DNA of 64,000 nt from Carnegiea gigantea (Eukaryota > Streptophyta > Magnoliopsida > Caryophyllales > Cactaceae), in assembly GCA_029747015.1 (NCBI GenBank), contig JAKOGI010000053.1, forward strand, positions 1,456,001 through 1,520,000, in the 5' to 3' direction. The stretch's first letter is position 1, and the number at the start of each line of letters is the position of its first letter. The notes under the pieces are model-generated. The model searched no databases and was not told where the DNA came from. It saw nothing but the letters and a program-made list of their open reading frames with translations. Both the position numbers and the translations under genes were made by a program. Positions 1-11,417 of the stretch are shown here, piece by piece.

Positions 1-13
1 GTTGGCAAGAAAA

Positions 14-95
14 GAACTTAGCATGGCATTGTGGAGGACTGTAATTGGAAAGCACCTCAATCCTCAGTTCGCTGGTCCGAATCTGGCAAGCTGGA
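14..95 (+). pseudogene. tRNA-Tyr relic (degenerate)
   Basis: The stretch follows the plant tRNA-Tyr layout: a gaactta-agc start, then gtggaggactgta, a short intron-like spacer, then cctcagttcgctgg and a T-arm ending ggcaagctgga. The D-arm is shortened and the acceptor strands no longer pair. It is the first of many similar relics. Non-functional is the likely reading. Confidence 0.6.
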
Positions 96-736
96 TTTCC
101 TTTCTTCCCTCCAAAATTGTGCTCCACCAAATCCTCCAATGCCCCCCTAAAGCAAAAGGAAAAGTAAAGGAAGAAAAGAAAAAGATAGGGGAAAACACTG
201 CTTAGCTCATAAAACATTTTGGGACTTTGGTGGTGTTGCTTACGAACTATAATTCTATTTGTAATTTGATATGAGTTGTATTATTTGCATGCCTCTGCTC
301 TTGAAGAAACTGGAGTTGCCTTTGAGCTGAATATGGAAGAATCATTTGGTTGCCAAGAGAGAGGGAAAAAAATACGAAAGGAGGGTGAAAGGAAATGGGG
401 GGAAAAAAGTGAATAAATTTGATCCCTTTTCGAGCTTCGGTTATTTGGTCCTACAAATGGACTGCTAAAATTAGGCATGAAAATGAATAAGATACTTAGG
501 GCGATCAGAGAATGTGTAAATTGGTTATTTATGGGTCTATGTTTACCTCTTGCATTTACTTTCGATCAAGGAAGACTGAGATTGGACATAGTATTCCGTT
601 AACAATACCAGGAATATTTTTTGAGCTTGTCCATAGTTCTATTTTGAACCTATTAACTACGCCTAAGACAAAATGATTGACTTCTAGTCGACCTGGATGG
701 ACCTCACCTGTTGATCACGATTCATGTCTGACAGGG
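96..736. other. Spacer without recognisable gene
   Basis: Purine-rich and A+T-rich spacer of the tRNA cluster. Short reading frames exist on both strands but none resembles a known protein and none has supporting context. I see no transposon ends here. Confidence 0.5.
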
Positions 737-832
737 TCCAACCATAGCTTGGCTGGTAGAGCAGAGGGCTAGTCAGCCAGGCACCCTTCAGATTAATCCC
801 TTGATTGTTGGTTTACACCACATAGGTCAGAT
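737..832 (+). pseudogene. tRNA-Tyr relic
   Basis: The segment ggctggtagagcagagggct matches the D-arm and anticodon arm of plant tRNA-Tyr. It is followed by attaatcccttgattgttgg and ends in a decayed T-arm and acceptor (cataggtcaga). The GTA anticodon and the TTCGAAT box B are lost, so it is a pseudogene. Confidence 0.55.
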
Positions 833-1123
833 GTTTTTGGTTGTCTTCTTCTTTGATTTTGCAGAGACGTGTGTGTGTATGTGTTGGTGGGGGGTTGGCA
901 TTAGCTCAAATGCTCATTAGATATCTCCTGCTGCAGCTGCTTCTTTTGTCTATTAAAAAAGTAATCTTTTCACTTTTAGAATGCTAGCACCAAATACACG
1001 TGCATGGAGAGTGGTCAACTACTTTGGGACATGCGACTTAATATTCTATTGGAAATGTCTGGAATCCAAAACACGACTGAAGGTAGACTATAGGAGAGAC
1101 TTTGTGCAGCTATGAAACCAGAA

Positions 1124-1217
1124 CTGACCTTAGCTCAGTTGGTAGAGCGGAAGACTGTAGTTGGTTAGCGGCCCACAGAGAATCCTTAGGTCGCTGGTTC
1201 GAATTCGGCAGGTCGGA
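1124..1217 (+). tRNA. tRNA-Tyr(GUA) with intron, best preserved copy
   Basis: This is a 94-nt intron-containing tRNA-Tyr. The acceptor strands CTGACCT (1124-1130) and AGGTCGG (1210-1216) pair with one G-U. The D-arm is canonical (box A tagctcagttgg). The anticodon GTA is at 1157-1159, followed one base later by an intron of about 20 nt. The T-arm has box B ggttcgaattc. A five-T Pol III terminator starts at 1222. The only visible defect is an A-C mismatch in the middle of the anticodon stem. It may still be transcribed; because of that mismatch I cannot tell a working gene from a recent pseudogene. Plant nuclear tRNA-Tyr genes are known to carry such introns. Confidence 0.75.
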
Positions 1218-1513
1218 GATCTTTTTGCTTTTGATTTTCTTGAGCTCATAAGCACCTGCAGTGCTCCTTTTTTTGCCTCGGGGGGGTGGGGATTCTAAGA
1301 GACCTGCATATTTGGATGGAGTAGTCTGAAGACTTCGCTACTTTTTGCGAGAAGTAGTGATTCATGTTCCTGCGTGAATGCCCCAAGGGGCGTTTCCAGT
1401 ATTTATGGCTTTGCTGACAAGGGATGCCGTTCATTTTTCTTGGATTTACTCGTTTTTATTGGGTTAGTTCTAGTAGTGGCTGTTACGTTAGATCTCGTTA
1501 AGGCAGACATGAA

Positions 1514-1607
1514 CTGATCATGGCACAGTGGGCAGAGTGGATGGTGGTTGCTGGTTAACACCCATAACATTCGCAGGTCTTTCATTTGATCAATTAGGTA
1601 GGGCAGA
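1514..1607 (+). pseudogene. tRNA-Tyr relic
   Basis: The sequence ctgatcatggcacagtgggcagagtgga aligns with the 5' half of the neighbouring tRNA-Tyr at 1124, and the end ttaggtagggcaga matches its acceptor. Most stem pairs, the anticodon and box B are gone. A T-run follows, as after the other copies. The downstream spacer (1608-1743) is repeated at about 35650-35745. Confidence 0.5.
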
Positions 1608-1748
1608 TTCTTTTTTAACATCGTGTTATCTTCGATCTCTGATTATTGCGATTTTTGTTTATTCCCTCCAACGTGGCAATAGGGATTTTACCGTGGTTTT
1701 TAATTATTGAACCAACAATGGAATAAGGATTGGCCATGGACAAGAATG

Positions 1749-1979
1749 TGTTATCAGAAGAGAAGAGAAGAAGAAAGAGAGAGTAAAGAGAATTCTGTTT
1801 CACTGATCTTCAGATGCAGCTACATAGATTGTATATACACACATTGCTCTCCTGTAACAACCAAGAAAGAGAAAATAAACTTGGCAGGAAAGTTTGTTAA
1901 AAAGGTTATAACAAACTTGCCTCCTCCTAACTACCAATACTAACCTACATATTATACCAATGAATGAATCCTCCCAACA
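1749..1979 (-). repeat. E1 3' LTR
   Basis: 231 bp, starts TGTTATCAG and ends CCCAACA on the plus strand. It is nearly identical in length and sequence to the LTR at 7849. The run of C immediately right of it (1980-1986) is the element's polypurine tract read on the other strand. Confidence 0.93.
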
Positions 1980-1986
1980 CCCCCCC

Positions 1987-3942
1987 TCAAGCTGGGGATG
2001 ATGTGCAATCAAGCAGACCCAGCTTGGATAACAATTCTCGATGTTGCGGAGAAGGAAGAATCTTAGTGAGAATATCTGCAAGTTGGAGGTTGGTAGGGAT
2101 GTAGGCAAGTTGTAAGAGACCTTCAAGCACCTTGTCGCGAGTAAAATGGCAGTCAACCTCTATATGTTTTGTCCTTTCGTGGAAAACAGAGTTCTTAGCA
2201 ATTTGAAGAGCTGATTGATTGTCATAATGAAGAGTCACAGACTGCAAATGAGAAACACCAAGTTCAGAAAGCAGTCGAACTAACCAAGTAACTTCAGCAG
2301 CAGCTTGGGACATGGCCCTATACTCAGCTTCAGCAGACCTTTTGGAGACTGTGGGCTATTTCTTAGACTTCCAACTAATGGGAGAAGTGCCCAATAAAAT
2401 CATATAACCAGTGACAAATCTTCTAAAAAAGGGGCTAGATGCCTAGTCACGGTCAGAAAATGCCTTCAACATCAAAGGACCATTAGCCTGTAGGAGAATG
2501 CCTTGCCCAGATGTTCCTTTTAAGTACCTGAGAGTGTGTTCAAGAGCTAAAAGATGCAAAGTCCTGGGATGCTACATGAATTGACTCAGAGTCTAAATAG
2601 CATAAGAGAGATTAGGTCTGAAGTGTGTCAAGAAGTTGAGTTTGCCAATTACTGTTTTGTAATAAGATGCATCTTGAAGAGGTTCTCCTTCATAATAGGT
2701 TAACTTGCAATGTAAGGGAAGAGGAGTAGCCACACTTTTTGCAGTGGAGAAACCAATGTCGAGCAATAAATCTTGAGTAAACTTTCTTTACGACAAAGAA
2801 ATACCCGCAATAAGATGAGTTACTTCAAAACCCAGGAAGTAATGCAAGTGACCCAGATCTTTGATTCTAAAGGAAGAATGAAGATGCTGCTTGAGAACAT
2901 TGACTTCATCAATGTTGGAACCAGTGACTAATATATCATCAACATATACAGCCACAATGGTGAGATGAATGCCAGTAGTTTTCAGAAAGAGGGAGTAATC
3001 ATTCTTGGATTGAACATAACCTTGTTGTTGGAGAAAATCAATAAGCTTTGCAAACCACTACCTGGAAGCTTGTTTAAGTCTATAAAGGGACTTGGTTAGT
3101 TTGCAAACTCTATTGGTGGGATTGGGAATGCATTCAGGCATTTTCATGTACACCTCCTCAAAGTCTCCATGCAAGAAAGCATTGTTGACAGCCATTTGAA
3201 AAATATGCCAATGTCTGTGAGCTGCCAAGGCAGGAATGACTATGATGGTAGTCATTTTCACTACATGTGAAAACGTTTTTATGAAATCAATGCCTTCTCA
3301 CTGTGTATTACCTCTAATGACCAACCGTGCTTTATACCTTTCAATGGAACCATCAGCTTTGAGCTTAACTTTGTACACCCATTTACAGCTAATAGCCTTT
3401 TTCCAGGGGGGAGATTAACTTCAGTCCAAGTATTGTTAGCATGTAAAGCCTATAATTTAGATTCCATTGCTTTGACCCAAAGTGGATCTAGTGATGCCTG
3501 AGAATAAGTGGTTGGTTCATGAAATGAAAGAAGAGGTGTGGAGTGAACAGGAGAAGTAGAAGGTAAATGATGGAACTGGACAAGATTGCAAAAATGTGAC
3601 AAATGAGAAGCATTGAAGGGGTCAGCAGAAGTACTGGAGATTACAGTGGTACAAATGTAATCCTATAAATGTGCTAGCTTTCTGTATGGCCTTGCAGTCC
3701 TTCTTAAAGGAAGAAAGTGGTCATTAGATGAAAGAGGAGGAGGTGATGGTGGAGATATTGGTGCAGTAGACAGTGATGGTGAAGATTCTGGTGACAGAAA
3801 AGGTTGTGAAGTAGATGAGGAAAGAGGAGCAGATGAGGAAAGAATGGTGGATGTGGTGTTAGAGAGGGAAGAGGAAGAAGCAGGAAAATTGGATAGGGTA
3901 TCTCCATTGTCATAAGATAAGAAAATGGAAGATGGTAATATC
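1987..3942 (-). pseudogene. E1 pol: reverse transcriptase and RNase H (broken)
   Basis: On the minus strand this holds a Ser/Pro-rich linker (3947-3663), the RT domain, and RNase H (2313-1987). RT landmarks are [19 protein letters not shown] near 3190-3130, [10 protein letters not shown] just below 3100, and an intact catalytic YVDD at 2946-2935. RNase H shows YDNQSALQIAKN and HERTKHIEVDCH near 2230-2150. The linker is typical of the integrase-RT junction. The frame is interrupted several times and the linker is split from integrase by the insertion at 3943-5035. Known role of the family: copying the element RNA into DNA inside Gag particles. Here it cannot make a full enzyme. Confidence 0.85.
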
Positions 3943-5035
3943 CTCAATTTGGTCGATTAAGGTGGCGTTCAAGTAAGTCCCAATCTTTGTTTAAGTGGTG
4001 TTTCTGTATCTTAATCAAAACTTAGGGACCCTAAATTAGTGTTTGGTGGTGTTTCTGTATCCAAACAATAGTTTAGAACTATCATTCTCTCTTGGTTATC
4101 CCACGGGTTTGAGTTCAGCTCCGCTTATGTGAGAGAAAAAGCAAAAGTGGCTTGTCTCCTTTGCACTTTACGGCTAGCCAATAGGAACCTTGCTGCCTTT
4201 CTTTACTTGTTTCTCATTGGTTCCCTTTGTGGTTGAATAGAAAGCTTCATGATTATTCTAAACTCCTTTAAACAAGCTAAGCAAGCTGTTTAGACATGAC
4301 TTGACCCTTAGATTACTGAGAACTCTCTATAGCAGTAGCTAGCAGTACTAGGCAGTTTTCTGGCTGGTTTTGGACACCACATTTCACATGGAAAAAGAGG
4401 GGATGATCTAGATTTCCTTATATGGGAGGAAACCTTGAGATGTCTTCTAACTCCTTCAGGTAGAAATTCAGTTTTTGGACTTGATTTGCTGCCCCAACTC
4501 CTTAGAAACTTCAGACTGCTCAAAACTAGGTCTAGTCTACATGGTTTATAAAAACAGCCTGGTTTCACTAGTTTTGCATAATTTAACCCAAATATTTTTA
4601 CATGCCCTAAAAGATAAGATTTTAAGGAACCAAAATATCAAAAAATATCAAACTTAAACCTCAAGAAGGCCTATGTAATTAAGCACACAATACCGGGTAC
4701 ATTCTGGTTCAACTAGGCACTTTGGATAGTTTGGGTTTAATGGCTGATTTAAGTAGGCAAATGAAGTCCTAATGACTTCAAACTTGCTTTATTGGAAAGC
4801 TGACTTCCTAAGCTTTCATATGACTACTCATACAACCAAAATGAAGCTTCCTAACTGGATAGAGTGGTGTTCAAGTGTAGTCTTAAACTTAATTAAGTGG
4901 TATTTCTGTATCTTAATCATAGTTTAAGTGCCCTAATCTTGTTCTTGGTGGTATTTCTGTATCCTTGAACAAGCTTAGTTCTACCTAGATTAGTCTTTGG
5001 TGGTGACATCTGTATCCAAAAATTAGTTTAATATC
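3943..5035. mobile_element. I1: 1.1-kb insertion inside E1 pol, class unknown
   Basis: It interrupts the E1 integrase-RT junction. The 7-bp motif TAATATC stands at both edges (3936-3942 and 5029-5035), as expected of a target duplication. Both ends carry related direct repeats built on ggtggtNtttctgtatc (about 3960-4078 and 4861-5025), two units at the left and three at the right. Terminal inverted repeats are at best weak (ctcaatttgg against ctaatttttgg). No protein is visible. A hAT-like or other non-autonomous DNA element is possible, and a small retroelement is not excluded. Confidence 0.6.
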
Positions 5036-6450
5036 TATCCTTTCTTTTATAAAAACTAGAGGAAGAAGTTGTAATGTGGTGAAAAGGGAAATAGTTTTCA
5101 TAGAAGTGTATGTCTCTGCTAAAAACAACTTTCTGAGTTGTAAGATCATAGACCTTGTAAGCCTTTTGCCATAGGGATAACCAATGAAAACACATGGATT
5201 GCCTCTTGAGGAAAATTTATCTCGATTGTGTTTAGGAGTTAATACAAAACATAAGGAACCAAAAACTTTGAGGTGTGAATAAGAAGGGGCAAGACCATAT
5301 AAGATTTCATAAGAAGTTTTGTGTTTAAACACTGAAGAAGGCATTTGATTGATAATGTATGTGGCTGTTAAAAGACAATTACCCCAGAACTGGATAGGGA
5401 TTTTGGACTAAAACAACAAGGCTCTAGCTGTTTCTAACAGGTGCTTATGCTTTCTTTCAACGATCCCATTCTGTTGTGGCTTAGCAATACAAGAAGTTTG
5501 ATGTATAATGCCATAGGAGGCATAAAAAGCAAGGGCAGAATTATCACATAATTCTAAGCCATTGTCAGATCTTATAATTTTGACATGAGTTTGAAATTGT
5601 GTCTGAATGAATGAAATGAATGATTTAAGAATGGGGAAAGCATTTGATTTGTTCGACAATAGATGTATCCAAGTAGCTCTTGAGTAGTCATCAACAATCA
5701 TGATAAAGTATTTGTAACCATCATATGTTAAATCAGCATAGGGACCCCAAAGATCAACATGTATCATTTCAAAAATATGAGAAGCACAAGATGTGCTTGT
5801 AGGAAAAGAAGATCTATGCTGTTTAGCTTTGTGACATACTTGACAAATGGAACTGGGCTTGGGATTACATAAGGAAACAGCATCAATGTGCTTTATATTA
5901 TCAAAAGGCATATATCCAAGTCTACAATTCCAGAGTTCTAATGGAGATAATTGGCAAGAAAAGGAAAAAACAGAATCAGAGGAAGGTCTTAATTGTGATG
6001 AAAATGAACTGCTTGATTGAACTGAAGATGAAGGACTACTCGCTATACTAGAAAGACAGGTTTTGTAATCCACAAAGTACAATCCACCAGCTTCTTTACC
6101 AATGTCCATATGCTTCTTCATTGAAAGGTCCTAAATGTAACACGTGGTGCGGGTAAAAACCACATGGGCTATTAATTGTTTAGCTAATCTACTGGCAGAT
6201 AGTAAATTGTAATGAAAAATAGTAAATTGTAATGAAAATCTGGTACATGCAAAGCATTACACAAGGTCAAGGAAGGAGTAAGTTGAATATTGCCAATATG
6301 ATGAACCCTAGCTTACTTACCATTAGGCATAGTAATGAAGGAATCATGTGGAAGAGAAATGTAAGAAGAGAATAGATGCAGGTTGGGAGTTATGTGATCA
6401 GTTTTACCACTATCAATAATCCACTTTAGTTCAGGTCTGGAAGCTTAAAA
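5036..6450 (-). pseudogene. E1 pol: protease and integrase (broken)
   Basis: The minus strand encodes an aspartic protease with WIIDSG near 6430-6400, then the GAG-pre-integrase zinc finger (RLGYMPFDNI, then CQVCHKAKQ), in which the usual His of the LGH motif is Tyr. The integrase core retains all three acidic residues: Asp in IHVDLWGPY (about 5754), Asp in IIRSDNG (5566-5564) and Glu in NGIVERKHKH (5458-5456). The longest open stretch is 237 codons (6121-5408); a stop near 5410 and a frameshift near 5170 break it further. The role in the family is to insert the cDNA copy into chromosomes. Confidence 0.85.
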
Positions 6451-6469
6451 ACAAAATGTTTTACCTGCT

Positions 6470-7584
6470 AACATAGCTGCACTGGTAGTTTCCCTTGGCG
6501 AAGGAGTGGATGTTTCAAGATCATGCTTATTCAACATGGCTATGAGCTTAGCATATTGATCAGCATTGAGTAATGGAGCAGACTGCTCTTGTTCAAGGGT
6601 ATCAACTTACTGGGCTACAGCTGCAACTCTTTTTCCTTTATCATTTTGTGCATTAGCTCTTTACCTTTTAAAACACTTGTCAATGGTGTGCCCATTTCTT
6701 CTACAATAATTGCAGAATAAAGTGTTTCTTCTGCCAGGAAATGAAGCATTGTGCTGAAAGGAATTTTGTGGGTATGAACTATTGGAGTAAGGCTGCTAGG
6801 ATTATGGTTGAGAGGAATAGTTTTGTGATTGTGGAAGTTGTCTTAACTTAGGGCTATTTCTGTGCTGAGAAAAAAGGGCAGATGACTCTCCCAGTAAAGA
6901 TGCATTAGACTGAACTTCTCTTTGCCTTTCCTCTTGAAGAACCATACTTAGAGCTTGACCAATTTGAGGCATGGGATGAGTCATGAGTATGTTGCCCCTC
7001 ACAACCACATAATTATCATTGACGCCCATGAGGAATTGTATCCACCACTGGTTTTCAAGTAACTTGATTGTAGCACGGCTAACTGGACACTCAGTATTAG
7101 GATAAGTGGGTATGTTTACTAGCACAGCATACTCATCCCAAAGAATTTTACATTTGGTAAAGTAATCTAAGACAGACATACTACCTTGGGATAGATTATT
7201 GATTTCTCGTTGCACCTGGAAGATCTTTGTCTCCTGGCTCTGTCCATACCTCAGCTCGAGTTATTCCCATATTTGCTTGGTAGTAGAGCACAAAAGAACA
7301 CTGGTGGCAAAGTCCTTCTTGATTGAATGGAGTAGCCAAGAAATGACCATAGCATTGCATCATTCCCATTGTGCCACCAAAGGGCCTGTATCTTGTTTGG
7401 TGCACGAACCAGTTACAAATCCCAGTTTATGCTTGGATACCAAAAAGACCTCACAAGATCTCTTCTATTGACCAAAATTCTGACCTACAAGGGGTTCTAA
7501 GGACAAAATACAATTTGGAGGATCAAAAGGGTGTAGAAACAGTTCACGAGAAGGATCTACTATTACTGCATTAGAATCTGCCAT
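6470..7584 (-). pseudogene. E1 gag (broken)
   Basis: Translation would begin at the ATG at 7584 (MADSNAV). The copia Gag core is recognisable by SQGSMSVLDYFTKCKILWDEY near 7190-7120, a stretch common in this Gag family. A CCHC zinc knuckle (CNYCRRNGHTIDKC) lies near 6720-6680. In-frame stops occur soon after the start (near 7470) and later. Gag forms the particle that packages the element RNA; this copy is a pseudogene. Confidence 0.8.
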
Positions 7585-7848
7585 GGATGAATCAAGGAAG
7601 TTGGATTACAAATGGAAGAATTCCTGAGCCATATATTTGGAGAAAGCTTGACTAATTGATGAAGCAAAACAATCGATCGAAGAAGAAAGAAGGAAAGAAA
7701 AATATATGAAACAATGTTGAAAGCTTAGATTGATCGTTGAATCAAAACAATCAATCGAAGAGAAAAAGAAAGATTTCAGAAGCATCAAAGCTCTGCACAG
7801 AGAATCAACTCAGGAACTCATACCTTCGTTAATGGTAGTTGTGATACA

Positions 7849-8079
7849 TGTTATCAGAAGAGAAGAGAAGAAGAAAGAGAGAGGAAAGAGAATTCTGCTT
7901 CATTGATCTTCAGATGCAGCTACATGGATTGTATATACAAACATTGCTCTCCTGTAAAAACCAAGAAAGAGAAAATAAACTTCGCAGGCAAGTTTGTTAA
8001 AAAGGTTATAACAAACTTGCCTCCTCCTAACTACTAATACTAACCTACATATTATACCAATGAATGAATCCTCCCAACA
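7849..8079 (-). repeat. E1 5' LTR
   Basis: 231 bp, same length as the LTR at 1749 with only a few mismatches by eye. On the minus strand it is the promoter-bearing 5' LTR. It is followed on the right by the target duplication GAATG. Confidence 0.92.
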
Positions 8080-8114
8080 GAATGTAAGGATGTTTTGTAG
8101 CCAGGGTACTAGAA

Positions 8115-8205
8115 CTGACTTGAGCTCTGTATATACAGCGGACTGTAGTTGGTCAATGACTCACCGATTAATATGTAGTCGCTAGCGCAAATTCGATAAT
8201 TCAGA
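8115..8205 (+). pseudogene. tRNA-Tyr relic
   Basis: The sequence runs ctgacttgagctc, a mutated D-arm (tgtatatacagcg), gactgtagttggtc with the GTA still visible, and a decayed T-arm ending aattcaga. It corresponds to the relic at 46127 in the duplicated segment. Confidence 0.55.
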
Positions 8206-8330
8206 TTTTTGTTGATTTTGGTTTTTGTCTTGCTCATTTAACATGCATGGAACTAATATTGGATTATAATATGCTTGATAAATGTGAGAATATTAAGATA
8301 TCAGGGACTTTCTGCAGCTATTATGTAAGA

Positions 8331-8797
8331 AGCAGACGTCAGATCAAATGACAGAGGACGGCGGTAGTTTTTTAGAGCATTCCCAACCTGAGTTCTGAAA
8401 ATTGAAAGTCAAGCATGCCACATCATCAAAAGTTTCACATTTTTGAAACTTGTATTCAATCACTTTCCCAACCAATAGAACTCCAATTTAAATTATATAA
8501 TAAAATATTTTGTATAGATCCACCTTATAACATTTTTTTAATTACCTAAATAATATTTTTAAATTAAGAAAAAAATGAAAGATAATTCAAAAATCAAAAA
8601 AGGACAAAACAAAGGTGGAATGGGGGAGGAATGCCTGGGTGAGGTGCCCCGCGTACCCCCCATTTCCCTCATGCTGCCAGACAAACACTACCACGCGTGG
8701 GACCGCAGGTCCCCTTTCTCCCACGTGTTCCAGGTCGCTACTACTACTGTTAGCATATTGGTGTTAGGTCACTGAATCAAATCTGGAAGGTCAGATT
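8331..8797 (+). pseudogene. tRNA-Tyr relic split by an insertion
   Basis: The 5' half (gcagacgtcagatcaaatgacagaggacggcggtag) lies at 8331-8378 and the 3' half (actgaatcaaatctggaaggtcaga) at about 8771-8797. The intact counterpart is at 46346-46433, where the halves are contiguous. The intervening 370-odd bases are therefore an insertion. Confidence 0.5.
8382..8755. mobile_element. Small insertion in tRNA relic, possible MITE
   Basis: This stretch is absent from the paralogous site near 46400. It starts gagcattcccaacc, which resembles the ends of common plant miniature inverted-repeat elements, with TTAG present at both edges. I could not find the matching inverted end on the right, so the class is uncertain. 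It has a G+C-rich right half and an A+T-rich left half. Confidence 0.4.
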
Positions 8798-8811
8798 CCA
8801 TTTGTCCCCTC

Positions 8812-9053
8812 TGTTAAGGAAATAAAATATTTGCTTAGGTATTATTTTGTCATATTCCGTTATTTGCAATTCAGTTGGACTCTATTGCGTGCATAGTCCA
8901 TGGCTAGGGTTAGTATTAAGAAGAGGCATGCTTGTAGTGCTAGATGATTACTTGTACTCAAGGCTTAAAAGCTAAGGAGTCAAATACATACACCCGACAC
9001 ACATGATGGGACATGATTAGCTCCCAAATTCTCAAACACAATTATTTTCTAAA
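8812..9053 (+). repeat. E2 5' LTR
   Basis: 242 bp, begins TGTTAAGGAAATAAAATA and ends TTTTCTAAA, where the other LTR ends TTTTCTACA. It differs from the 3' LTR at roughly one base in fifteen to twenty by eye, so the insertion is not recent. Confidence 0.9.
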
Positions 9054-9065
9054 TGGTATCAGAGC
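9054..9065 (+). promoter_or_regulatory. E2 primer-binding site (tRNA-iMet)
   Basis: TGGTATCAGAGC, complementary to the 3' end of plant initiator-Met tRNA, directly abuts the 5' LTR. This is where minus-strand DNA synthesis would start. Confidence 0.92.
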
Positions 9066-9066
9066 A

Positions 9067-9982
9067 ATGAGCAAAAAGATTGTGATTGACAACTACTAGC
9101 CTTATTATCTGCACCCATCAAAAGGGTCGGGTGTGGCAATTAGATTTGTTATCTTTAACGAAAAAAATTATGATTTGTGGCAACAAGCAGTTAAACTGCT
9201 TTGGAATCTAAAAACAAACTAGGGTTCATTGAAGGAAGCTTAAAAAGGCCATATTTCAAAGAAAGAGATGATCCAACTGAATACAACACTTGGGAGATGG
9301 TGAACTCGATAATCTGTTATTGGATCATCAATGTAATTGACCCAAAACTTCATACAAGTATCGCCTAAGTCGATACCGTGGTAGTCATGTGGGAAAATCT
9401 ATGGAAAAGATACGACGTGGCTAACACTCCCAAAATACACCAATTTAAAACCGATATAGCGACATGTAAACAAGGAGGACTAGAGATAGTTGAATTCTAC
9501 TCCAAGCTCATGGGCATATAGAGTGAGTTAAACAACTACATCAAAATGCCTCAATGCACTTGTTGAAAGTACGAATGTGCTGTTAGGAGCAAGGTGATAA
9601 AGCTGGTAGAAGAAGAAGAGCAAACCCATCGTTTCTCATGGGGGTTAGCAACAAAACGTATGCCAATATTCGAAGCTAGGTTTTGGTACTTAATCCTCTC
9701 CCATCTCTGGATCAAATTTTTAATATGGTGGAACAAGAAGAAACCAACAAGCGACTTATGATGGGTTGAGATCAACGGACAGAGAGCATGTTTGTCTTTG
9801 CTGTCAATGAGCATTTAGCCACGGTGGACCGACCTACGTGTAAACATTGCGGTCATCGTGGCCATGAGGAAGAAGGCTGCTTCGAGATTATTGGTTATCC
9901 TTCGAATTGGAGCACCCAAGGATGTGGTCGAGGAGGACTAGCAGGCCAAAGCAATCGAGGTGCCCGTGGAGGTTCTGGGTAA
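9067..9982 (+). pseudogene. E2 gag (broken)
   Basis: An ATG follows the primer site but a stop comes within about a dozen codons. Gag-like sequence continues in several frames: a WENLWKRYDV motif near 9395 and an ending with the zinc knuckle CKHCGHRGHEEEGC (about 9838-9880), followed by FEIIGYPSNW and a Gly/Arg-rich tail (GRGGLAGQSNRGARGG). The knuckle plus GYP-x-W tail is common to E3. It would package RNA, but no continuous frame remains. Confidence 0.78.
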
Positions 9983-10129
9983 GGAAGGAGACGCGAAACC
10001 GCCAATCTAGGCCCAGCCGAAGGCAACATGCCCATCAGCAGCGCAAGTGAGCCGGTCCCAGTCCAACTACCCAGCTTAAGCCCAGAGTAGGTTCAAAGGC
10101 TATTAAGCCCCCTCGAAATATCGAAACTA

Positions 10130-11417
10130 GGTTGCGACAAGTTTTCAAGTAATCTTGCTTGGATATTCGACAGCGGGGCCTCGTGCCACATGAGTGGAGA
10201 CCCGAATGATGAACTAAATGGAGCAAATATCTCCAATCTCTATTGGTTTGTCGAACAAAACCCATACCTTTGCTAGCAAGGATGAATCCATGACATTAGG
10301 AGAGCAGATCAAGTTGAATAAAGTTTTATATGTTTCGTCGCTTAAATGCAACCTTACTTCAATTGCAAAATTATGTAAGGAGTTAAGATATAATGTGGCA
10401 TTTTTTGATGATTTTTGTGTTTTGTAGGACCATACTGTGAGCCGATTGGTGTGGGTGAGCAAAGAGGAGGAATTTACTACTTCAAATAAGGGTCATTGGA
10501 AAAGAATCAAGTTAATGCGGTCAATACGTCAACTTAATGCACAAGTGGCTAGGGCATCCATCTCATGAAGTTTTATCATTTTTATCAAGTAGTTTAGGTG
10601 TTATCAATTATAATAATAAAAATGATTTGTGTGAAACTTTTCATCGTGCAAAGCAAACTCGCATTCGTTTTCCCGTAAGCTCCAAAGCTAAGTGTATTTT
10701 TGATCTTATTCATTGTGATATTTGGGGGTCTTATAGAGATGCACTCCCTTATGGAGCCAATTATTTTCTCACAACAGTGGATGATGCAAGTCGAGGCACT
10801 TGGGCTTATCTGATGATTGAAAGGGACAGAATAAGTCAACTTTGAAGGATTTCAATGCTATTGCCCAAAATCAATTCGGGACCAATGTTAAAATTGTGAG
10901 GAGCGACAATGGGTCGAAGTTTACCTGTAGACCAATGCAAAGATTCTACCATCAACATAGAATTTTACACCAAAGTAATTGCATTGATACACTGCAACAA
11001 AGTGGTAGAGTTGAGCGGAAACATAGACATGTCCTGAATGTGGCTTGAGCTCTTCGTTTTCAAGCTAGGTTGCCCATGAAATTTTGGGATGAATGTGTGC
11101 TTGCGACAGCCCATTTAATTAATAGAACACCTAATAAGTTATTGGATGGGAAAACACCCTATGAGACTCTTCATCACCAAAAACCTTCTTACGATCACAT
11201 TAAGGTGTTTGGAACACTATACTTTGCACACAATAAGAGAAGCAAGGACAAAGTTTCTCCCCAAGGAAGGAAGTGCTTCTTTGTGGGTTACCCCTTTAGG
11301 CGAAAGGGTTGGAAAGTGTTTGATTTAGAAACATATGAATATTTTGTGAGTCGGGATGTCATCTTTTATGAAAATATTTTTCCTTTTGAGAAGATTGCAC
11401 ACCGAAGTGAGTCATAA
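10130..11417 (+). pseudogene. E2 protease and integrase (broken)
   Basis: The protease active-site motif is intact as FDSGASCHMSG (DSG at 10169-10177). The pre-integrase finger follows: HKWLGHPSHE near 10540, with the second pair decayed to CETFHRAKQ. The integrase core has Asp in IHCDIWGSY (about 10710), Asp in VRSDNGSKF (about 10900) and Glu in GRVERKHRH (about 11010), so the DD35E triad is present. Frames break near 10845 and 11047. The C-terminal part (GYPFRRKGWKVFDLETYEYFVSRDVIFYE) ends at 11417 before a Pro-rich linker. Confidence 0.83.

Larger units (their letters stand above)
1749..8079 (-). mobile_element. E1: full-length Ty1/copia element with 5-bp TSD
   Basis: Both ends are 231-bp LTRs of the form TG...CA, flanked by a perfect 5-bp target duplication GAATG (1744-1748 and 8080-8084). 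Domains read on the minus strand in copia order: Gag, protease, integrase, reverse transcriptase, RNase H. A polypurine tract abuts the left (3') LTR. The primer site next to the right LTR is only loosely like the initiator-Met site (starts TGTATCA). The element contains many stops and frameshifts and a 1.1-kb secondary insertion. The paralogous segment near 46 kb lacks E1, confirming the insertion. Confidence 0.93.

Noticed and set aside
2..205. 67-codon frame at the left edge
   Set aside because: It overlaps a tRNA-Tyr relic, and the protein resembles nothing known.
3663..3947. Host Ser/Pro-rich protein
   Set aside because: It is the variable integrase-RT linker of E1, in frame order and orientation with pol.
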